A stretch of DNA of 64,000 nucleotides from Elysia crispata. Taxonomy: Eukaryota > Mollusca > Gastropoda > Plakobranchidae. The stretch is taken from positions 555,001-619,000 of the forward strand of contig JAWDGP010001166.1 in NCBI GenBank assembly GCA_033675545.1, read 5' to 3'. Shown one piece after another: positions 55,432 through 64,000 of the stretch (its first letter is position 1; every line of letters starts with the position of its first letter). Below the pieces are notes generated by a model. That model did no database searches. It saw only the letters and a program-made list of their open reading frames with translations, and was not told the origin of the DNA. The translations under genes were made by a program, and so were the position numbers.

Positions 55432-57128
55432 TGCCAGGATCGCCCTTAAATTGCTTAAATTTTTACTCTGACATGCGAGAACTTGAAAAGTCTGAGGTTT
55501 TTTCCAAACTTGCATTAAGAAAAATTCAATATGAACTAAAAATACTCTCCTTGCAGCTAAACGCCATGGAAAAGCGGTTGTAGTTCTTCACTAAGACCCC
55601 CATGGACCTTTTTTCAGTGGTGTTTTTTTTACTAAAAAAATGCTTTAAAGGAGACAATAACTCAACGTACAGTTTTGTGAATATCAAGCACCATTGGTAT
55701 TGGAAACTTACTCCTGGAATTTCCATTTATCGCCAGATACTTCATGATATTTGCGGAAAAAATGTACAATAAAATGATCTCCTAAACTGATCAGAAAATA
55801 ACGAGATTTAGCTTCTGCGCTTGAGTAAATGTTAATAAAGCAGAATTTGGGCGTCACCGAAACAAATTCTCAAATTGTTACCATTTTACATTAATTCACT
55901 GAAAGTATTTGATATCATATTAAATCTTCCTTATCGGTGGAAAAATCTTCAATATCAGCTCTGAAAAAAAAAGTTCTATCGATTTAAACCTTCTCACTTT
56001 TGTCTTTGCGTATGTAAAGTAGAGATTTAGGTTCTTCTTAGCTCTGCAAATTTTTCTTGAAGGAGGTAAATTTTTGTTGCTGGCAATCGCAAATATACCT
56101 CTACAAGGTTACAGCGATACTTTTCTTTTATAACAGAATGACATGCAACTTTTCCTATGAATCATGCAATTTGCTACTGGGTAGAAGAACGTCTTAATAG
56201 CTTGTCGAAATGAGAGAAACAAATGTGAGCTCCATCAAAAGAAGGTATAATAGTTTAGCCTGTTTAAAGATTTGTGCTTTAAAAAAGTCATATTTCATCA
56301 ACTTCCATCATTTCAAATCCTGCAGAACTGATCAAAGGAACATGAAAGTTGAAAGCCTCTCAGCTGGTTAAACTGATTACCTGCCTTCACTAGTTTAACT
56401 GAAAGATAATGACTATATTTGATACTGATCCATCCTGCACTTCGACTTACATCCTAGTTTGATTTTAAAAAAAGTCGAACAATATTAAATAAGCCGATTT
56501 TTACGGTTTAAAAAAAAATATTTGAGTTTTAAAAAAATCGGAAGAAACACAAGCGAATGTGGTTGTGTGGATAACCCCAAGCGAAAGCGTAAGAGCATGA
56601 GGATCACCATTTAAGGCTAACTGGTCGAACACAGCTGAGCAGAAGTCATGATAGAGCCAGGTGAAGCCAATAACGTTGAGTCCACTGACGCCAACTTTTA
56701 TATTTAAACGATGTTTACATCAAGGGACTGTATGCCACTTTTATCTGACGCACGACCATTGTTGTCTTAATAATTGCTCATTATAACCCACCCGATCGAT
56801 CAATTGCTCCAAACATACGCTTGAAAAAAAAATAAGCTCATTATGTATTGGTATTAATTTTGCATTCACTAATTCTAGCTATGCATAAAATGATCCAATT
56901 ATTTTTTTTCGGTTTTGACTGCTCTAGTAAATTTAAAAATCATCAAATCATTTATATTCTTGTTCATAATAAACCGTTTATCGACAGAACTCTTGAACAC
57001 GAAATAATTTACCTCGATATTAAAAAAAAACCTTATCTCGAACATCTGCTCTATGTCTTTGTCCGTGTCTGTATATCTATGTAAATATAAAATTATATAC
57101 AGGTGTATAAAATTATATATAATGATGA
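55432..57128. other. Gene-free upstream flank of the transporter
   Basis: AT-rich unique sequence. No protein similarity, RNA gene or array was recognised. It probably contains the transporter promoter if transcription starts beyond the minisatellite. Confidence 0.5.
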
Positions 57129-57178
57129 CACTACTACTACTACTACTGCTACTACTACTACTACTACTGCTACTACTG

Positions 57179-57235
<57 letters not shown>

Positions 57236-57353
57236 TTACTACTACTACTATAATTACTACTACCACTACTATTACTACTACTAATAGTAATACTAATACC
57301 AGTACTACTACTCCTAATACTGCTGCTTTTGCTACTTATGCTACGACTCTTAG

Positions 57354-57452
<99 letters not shown>
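57129..57452 (+). repeat. (CTA)n microsatellite with degenerate centre
   Basis: Two nearly pure CTA blocks (57129-57233 and 57351-57452) flank a degenerate centre with AAT, GCT and CCA variants. Poly-Thr, poly-Leu and poly-Ser frames across it are artefacts. Confidence 0.96.
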
Positions 57453-57616
57453 AACCATCACCACTCAAATATCTCATATGTAAAATGTGCCTTCAATTAA
57501 AATAAAAAAACGCATTAAACTAAAAAAAAAGAATATATGAAAATAGGAAAATAACAATTTTCATTAAAACAATATAAATACTATAAATTATAAGACAATT
57601 GCATTTACTAAGAAAA

Positions 57617-57861
57617 ATATAAAATGCAACGGTAATTAATTTTTTTTCAAAAAGCATTAAAATTAAAACATTAACTATATTGTAAAATAAGACAATAACA
57701 ATACTCATAAGGAAAAGAAAAATGCTATTAAAAAGAAGACTTCTGCAGTTACTAGATTGACTTTTGTTGCCTTTTTCCTCCTTGTTAGACTTTGCTTCCA
57801 ACTGCGATAGCCACTGTGACTGCATTTGCATCTCTTTTGTGTCTACAACAGAGACTCCATT
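57617..57861 (+). repeat. Diverged direct duplication, copy 1
   Basis: About 245 bp that aligns along its length with 58049-58290. Shared blocks include ATATAAAATG, TTAACAATACTCATA-like, TGCAGTTACT, TTAGACTTTGC, GACTGCATTTGC and the final CTCCATT. It has no recognisable coding content. Confidence 0.8.
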
Positions 57862-57896
57862 GAACTTTCAAACATGCTAAAAATGAAAATGATTCT

Positions 57897-58640
57897 TTTT
57901 TTTTTTAGTATGACAAGAAAATACATCTTAAAGAAAATGTTGCGGACTCTTCTTCTACTACAACTCTTATTTAAAATTTTACTCATCCTACTTCTACAAC
58001 TACTATTACCAGCACAATATTTCTATTTAAAATCATTATCTTAAAACTATATAAAATGTAATAGGAATGAAAATCTTTCAAAAATATTCAAATTAAAATA
58101 TTAGCAATATGAAAAAGAGAAGTTAACAATACTCATATCCACAAGATAAATACTCTTAATAAGCAGACTAATGCAGTTACTGACACTGACTTCTCTTGCC
58201 TTTTCCCCCCATATTAGACTTTGCGTTCCACCCCGAAAGCTACGCCGACTGCATTTGCGTGTCAACTACGTCTACGACAGATGCTCCATTTCACATTGAG
58301 ACTACCACTGTGCTTGATAAAGTTGCTGCTGCATCTTAGTGCAGTAAAGAATCAGATATGTTAAAATTTAATTACTTATGAAATATATAAAAAAGACGAA
58401 TTGAATAAATTTAAATAATTTAAATACTTATAACAGAAAGGAAACTAATATATATCGCAGATATTATAAATATTATTACATTTATTAATACAAAAATATT
58501 ATATTAATACTAAGTTTTTACGGATGAGTTTAGACATTTGTGGCCACACAGCCTTTAACAACATAAACTTCTTAAATGAATAAAAGAACAGTCCGCAACA
58601 TTTTCTTCAAGATAATATCTTTAAATATGATACTAAAAAA
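57897..58640. repeat. Inverted-repeat arms around duplication copy 2
   Basis: The left arm 57925-57954 (contains GAAAATGTTGCGGACT) recurs as a reverse complement at 58584-58613, with about two mismatches over 30 bases. Weaker similarity extends outward to TTTTTTAGTAT (57901-57911 and 58630-58640 on minus). The arms are 630 bp apart and enclose copy 2, as in a foldback or miniature transposable element. Confidence 0.6.
58049..58290 (+). repeat. Diverged direct duplication, copy 2
   Basis: Second copy of the 57617-57861 unit, same orientation, with many substitutions and small indels. The degree of divergence suggests an old duplication or two insertions of the same dispersed repeat. Confidence 0.8.
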
Positions 58641-58809
58641 GCAAAAAAAAAAAAAAAATATTTTGGCCTTCATCATGTTCAAGGAATGTCACTCTTTTTT
58701 TGTCTCATGGTGTATTTGGGTCTTCAATCATGTATGAAACATACAATTTTTAGAGCTTAAGGGGGGCATTTTCATTAGAAACCTCCTGTTTTCATTTTTA
58801 TCATTTTTG

Positions 58810-58928
58810 TTTTTCTTCTTCTTCTTCTTCTTCTTCTTCTTCTTCTTCTTCTTCTTCTTCTTCTTCTTCTTCTTCTTCTTCTTCTTCTTCTTCTTCTTCT
58901 TCTTCTTCTTCCTTTCTTTTTTCTTTTT

Positions 58929-58959
<31 letters not shown>

Positions 58960-59220
58960 TTCTTCTTCTTCTTCTTCTTCTTCTTCTTCTTCTTCTTCTT
59001 CTTCTTCTTCTTCTTCTTCTTCTTCTTCTTCTTCTTCTTCTTCTTCTTCTTCTTCTTCTTCTTCTTCTTCTTCTTCTTCTTCTTCTTGGTCTTGTTCTTG
59101 TTCTTGTTCTTGTTCTTGTTCTTGTTCTTCTTCTTCTTCTTGTTCTTGTTCTTGTTCTTGTTCTTGTTCTTGTTCTTGTTCTTGTTCTTGTTCTTCTTCT
59201 TCTTCTTCTTCTTCTTCTTC
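58810..59220 (+). repeat. Long (TTC)n with (TTCTTG)n, about 410 bp
   Basis: TTC units to 58911, a short T-rich TTTC block, TTC to about 59087, then TTCTTG hexamers broken by TTC, and TTC again to the end. It corresponds to GAA on minus. Poly-Phe and poly-Lys frames are artefacts. Confidence 0.97.
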
Positions 59221-62200
59221 AAATAAGAGGATCTACATACGGTGATAACTTTTACTATCTACGTCTTCAGCTTTTCAGTGTAAGACCTGTAGATGAACAT
59301 CATACGATTTGCTCAGTTTATTTGTACTAACGTACTTGTCTCTTGTACCCTTTCGACCTTTTTTCACAATTTTCCCTACCCCTCTCCCCCACCCCCTCTC
59401 TCTCCTCCGCTCTTTTCATCTACTTCTCTCTCACTGTCTTTCATATTTCTACTACCTTTATGAACCCCTCTATAAATAAGCCTACTGCTTATTTTGTATT
59501 CAGACTATCTACTTCTTGACAGTTCTTTTAGCATGCCTATTCTCTTTCTCTCTCCCTCTTTGTGTCTCTCTTTTACCCTCTTTTACTCTCTTTTGCTCTC
59601 TCTCTCTCTAAATATTCATCCACCTTTCTGTCTATCTCTAGGTCTCTCTATCTATCTAGCTATCCAACTTTCTGTGTTATCAATAAATACATATGTAGTG
59701 ATTCCTCTTGTATATTGTAGTTGAAATGCTTCAGTACTAGTACTACGCATCTTGAAGGCAATCGGCTAAAAATATTTGTAAATTATTATTTAAATTTGCA
59801 CATACTAGGGGAGTTGATCTCTGCATAAAGCTATCAGTCTGTGACATAAAGGTCCAAGCTTAGGAAGCATTAAATAAGCGCATATTTTGTAGAATGTTTG
59901 TGCAAAAAGAAAATCTAACTGCAGGTAAGAGTGAGACAGACAGGGGTAGACAAAAAATTAACAGAGAGATAGAGAGGTATATAGAGAGAAAGAGAGACAG
60001 AGAGTGTAAAATAAGGAAAAAGGGAGTGAAAGAGGTAAAAAAAAATCCTGTTAAAAGAGTGAAATTAGAGCAGAGAGAATTAACATGTCGTGGAGCCAGG
60101 GTGTGTTGCTGTTTTATATATATAGCCTTTTGTCACTTTGGGTCACAGTTTTATTCACTTTTTCCTGTTTTGCTTCAATTCCTCTATCTTCCTCATTCCG
60201 GTAAAGCTCACATAAAGCGCAAAAAAAAAAAAAGAGTTTAATCAGAAGACAAATTCCTTATACTGTTTCTTGTCTTAGCCTTGTTTACGATTGGAATGGT
60301 TTGCCCTCTTCCCTAGATAACTAGTGGCAATCTGGTGAAAACCAATTCTTTATAATTACGATAGAGCGAAAAGCATTTAATACCCAAAGCAACACGTAAT
60401 TAAATACGAGGAAACAATTAACAGAAAAATCACAGCAACAATTAGGTCACTAGCTCATCATCAATACTAATAACAATAACAACAACAGCAGCAGCAGCAA
60501 CATAAATAGAAGAACACGTAATTATTTTGTAATTTTGATAAAAACATATAAAATGTAAAGACGAACATAATGTGGCTTTATAAAAAGCCTATAAAATTTG
60601 CATAAATCAAAGTCTATAACTTGTAAATCCATCATAGATTATGAAAAGGCTTCCTAGGTCGTAACAAGTTGTTATCATTTCCATTCAAATCGATCACTTG
60701 AAATACATAATTAATACTGCTTGTAGATTTACTAGCCACAGGTGTTAACAACTAGGATCAAAGTAATGCTAACATAACTCTGAAGATGGTTATCCGTTAT
60801 CGAACAAGGCATAAAGAAAATCTCTCAAACGAAAGAAGTGATATAAAATCCAACTTGTTAGAGCCAGACTTGGGATAATCTCTAGACTCTACACAGGCAA
60901 CTAGAATTAATTGCAAGTTTCAAATTCCTTTAATCTACAGTCTTGAACGTGTGTGTGTGTGTGTGTTGATGCGGACAAGCGATGAGTAAAATAAGAAGGC
61001 ATTTCTAGATCCGTCCCATTACTACAAGGAGCTTTATTTTGCAGAGCAATTCTTGAAACAAACTTTATCGGCAGATAGAGCTCTTTAAAGATCAGGCGCG
61101 ATACTCTATGCAAATAACAAGGCTTATAATACACTTTGCTCCTTTCGGTAAGATCTAGAAGTCTGTTGGAACAAGTCGATTGATTTAGTGTTGTAATAAT
61201 GATTTATCAAGCTGGTCACTGTTGTTGAACACCTCTTGGTATAATGCTATGCTACAATATAAATCGAAGATGTTTGTCAATTTACCTGCTTGAAACTTAT
61301 CTTCAATAAGTGTAAACTTGCTAATTTTGCAAAAGGAAAATCTATTTTTACACATTTTTGAACATTAATTATCATTTCGCTTGAAATAAAGGGGCGCCTA
61401 GGAATTTCCGCAAGGCGGTTCACATTCCGAGTTTTACGCGAAAATTTGTAGCTTTTTAATTTGAGTATAAAAGGTTTGATTAGATTAAGGAACTGCACAA
61501 TTAGCTGATTTTCCATAAAGATTGCATATGGAGTGTAACAGAACAAATGAATATCATCTCTTAATAATAACCAGGGGATGGAGCATTAAAGTCTACCCAT
61601 ATTTTCATTTCTTCGACCTTTATTGCTCAAACTTTTATTTTTGTGCTGTTTTATTTGAATTTCATATGCAAAAGAGTTTTCGATACTTAATACTGGTTCG
61701 TTTTTTTCATTTATGATGATGGCTTTATTCAAATTATATGAATCGTCGCCTCAGACTAACATACACTATTATATTGGCTTTTTTTAAATTTAAGTAATCT
61801 GAATTATAAAAGAAAATTTCGATTTCTTTCTCCGCTGTCTCCCCCAATATCACTCAATGTACAATGATAAATTTTACTGAATTTTGATCTGCCAAGATAG
61901 GTGTCTCGTGAGGTCAAAAATAAAAAAAAAGTAAAAATATGAATTTAAGCCAAAATTGCTCTTGAAAGTTCATTGTATGTTTTTATTGTACTTAATCATC
62001 ATTTTTTTTGCCAAATGTAACAAACCAAATAACATTTAAAAGATATACTCAGCGATTTTTATTTTTCAAAGCGGATACCAAATTATTGTTATTTAATAAA
62101 TATGGTCAATTGCGAAAAAATGACACCAAAATGACACTCTAGGCTGAATTTAAGATTTAACTTACACGTGGATTTTTTTTTGTTCAAAGAGTGTGTGAAT

Positions 62201-63070
62201 ATGTGAGGGGTCATGTGATCTTATAAATTATGGAACAATAACTCTCATAGATTTTTACAGATTGATAATTATATAATCGAGTCACAAGTGTAATGTACAT
62301 CATGTTTAACACTAAAGCAATAGGTAAATCACCCTTATTTGAGATTTAATCTTGATAAAACTACATGAATTTAATCACTTTCCAGAAATAGTTAAAAGAT
62401 AAACACAATGAGCACAACAGCAGATCGGGAGTAAAAAAGAAACAACTATAATTCGTTACAAATGTCGTAAGTAACGACTCTCATTTTATTGACATTGTCA
62501 TATTTTTTTTTAGCAATCTGTGTTATATATCAACAAACAAATCCCAATAGTCTTAGAAATGTGTATTCTACAAGCCTAAAAATTTTGAACTATAGATTAT
62601 TCGTTTGAAATGAGAAAAAGGACGTTTAATTATGTTGTAACGTGCATCACTGTTGACGAAAAAATTGGAAAAAAAACTTCAATTCCATATTTTTACAGCC
62701 CCTTGTGATGTTTAAATATTTTGAACAATCCAAATTAGTAAAAAAGCTAAACGTAAATAAACATATTAGGCCATAGGAAAAATAAAGAACATCAAAAATA
62801 GAATAAATGATGCATTCTGTGATGCGCATAAATCACGACTAAGAATGTCCTTAATCACTAAATCAGAATTTCATATAGATATCACAACAATTAAAGTTCT
62901 GAAAGTGTATAGAAATGGTCTTAGATATTTAAATACTTGATATTTGCAATCATTTAGACTTAATTGAATAAATTTTTTTGCTCATAAAAAATGGAAAAAA
63001 AGTTTCCTGATAATTTTTAAAGCGGATGATAAATTATCGTTGTTTAAAATAAATAAAAAATAATAATAAA

Positions 63071-63072
<2 letters not shown>
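59221..63072. other. Gene-free segment
   Basis: AT-rich, with pyrimidine-rich sequence at 59340-59680, a GA-rich patch at 59930-60080 and a short GT tract near 60950. No exon was recognised. Blocks at 61378-61505 and 62060-62105 have diverged relatives at about 63568-63715 and 63015-63060. Confidence 0.5.

Positions 63073-63135
<63 letters not shown>
63073..63135. repeat. (AT)n microsatellite
   Basis: About 31 uninterrupted AT units. Confidence 0.96.
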
Positions 63136-63137
<2 letters not shown>

Positions 63138-63212
63138 TCGACTGTGGGAGCTTTTCATAGACATAGAAGATGTTACCTTAAAGTCTCTTCATACGACACT
63201 GGCGTTTCAAGC

Positions 63213-63292
<80 letters not shown>
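63213..63292. repeat. (AT)n microsatellite
   Basis: About 40 AT units, 78 bp after the previous AT tract. Confidence 0.96.
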
Positions 63293-63297
<5 letters not shown>

Positions 63298-64000
63298 CAT
63301 ATATTATATATGTATGTATAAAAGCGGACTTGGGAGGCTTTGTTCACGAACCCATCCTTTACTACCCAATTCACACTTGAAACTTTGCAGGCGTCTACAG
63401 CATTCATGTGGCCAGGTTCTAATTTATAAATATCGACGCAAACTGCTGTCGTCGATTTCAGCAAAATGCTTTGTTTTTTCAACATAGGCTAAGTTACGAT
63501 CACCAATTTGCGTGGCATTTTTAATTCTTTAACAACGAAAGTCTATCTCGATCGACTTGAGGTGTATATATAACCGCGGGGCTAAGAATTCTCGCAAGGC
63601 AGTGCACTTTTGTGCACTTAACTCGAAAATTCTGAGATTTCTGATAAGCGTCTAAAAGGATATAAGAAAACAGATTAGGAATGAAGAGAATATTAAGTCG
63701 ATTTCCATTATTCCAAAAGGAATTATGTCCTGTATCTAAATTTTGTGTTTAAAATCAGAATTATTGAGATATCTAGATTCTAGGTAAAGATGGATAGGTG
63801 GATACATATATCTGAATCATGTAAGTAAAAGGAGAGATATCAAGACCATTTACGCACCTCTTTAAATACACACACACACACACTCCACACCCCTGCAAAT
63901 TGACACGAGGGTCTCTCTCTCTGTATATATATATATATATTTGGAAGAATTGTTTTTGCTACTTCATTAATGGGGATAAAACTGAAACCAAGTACTTTGA
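63293..64000. other. Gene-free window end
   Basis: No exon was recognised. Short CA, CT and TA runs lie at about 63868-63882, 63911-63922 and 63924-63940. Confidence 0.5.

Noticed and set aside
54787-55583. Plus- and minus-strand frames across the 30-bp minisatellite
   Set aside because: They follow from a unit length divisible by three, and the plus frame overlaps transporter exon 1 antisense; no protein family matches.
58728-59226. Poly-Lys and poly-Phe frames over the TTC array
   Set aside because: Repeat artefact.

Overview
This is nuclear DNA of an animal. It is AT-rich, very rich in microsatellites, and carries intron-split genes with GT..AG junctions. The protein sequences and the repeat load suggest a lophotrochozoan, most likely a mollusc and perhaps a gastropod. 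That placement is inference; I cannot name the species. No bacterial operon, CRISPR array, viral gene or rRNA gene was recognised.

Three protein genes were reconstructed exon by exon. (1) MORC2, minus strand: 25 coding exons from 31502 down to 11315. It is a GHKL-ATPase chromatin silencer with its CW zinc finger and the start of its chromo-like domain. The reading frame stays open through all junctions, for about 913 residues, but the C-terminal exons were not found and the gene is incomplete here. (2) CUSTOS (C12orf43 family), plus strand: about 34633 to 41989, a small nuclear protein linked to Wnt/beta-catenin control. Six exons are firm; a tiny first exon is proposed. (3) An SLC22-type organic cation transporter, minus strand: 11 exons from 54857 down to 43822. 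It gives a complete frame of 562 residues.

Layout: 1-11314 holds no recognised exon. It contains GC-richer promoter- or enhancer-like patches, a perfect 22-bp hairpin, and three very large simple repeats (GA, GAT, AG). It may be a long 3' intron of MORC2 plus intergenic DNA. MORC2 fills 11315-31502. A 3.1-kb spacer separates it head-to-head from CUSTOS, so the two genes may share a promoter region. CUSTOS and the transporter converge across 1.8 kb (41990-43821), each with an AATAAA signal. Just upstream of the transporter start codon lies a 30-bp minisatellite of about 19 copies. The rest (55432-64000) is gene-free as far as I can see, with large CTA, TTC and AT repeats, a diverged 245-bp duplication and inverted-repeat arms.

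The three genes share no obvious pathway. MORC2 (heterochromatin) and CUSTOS (nuclear, Wnt-related) are ordinary conserved housekeeping or regulatory genes. The most unusual structure is the minisatellite that abuts the transporter start codon in its reading frame. I did not find evidence for a new multi-gene system.
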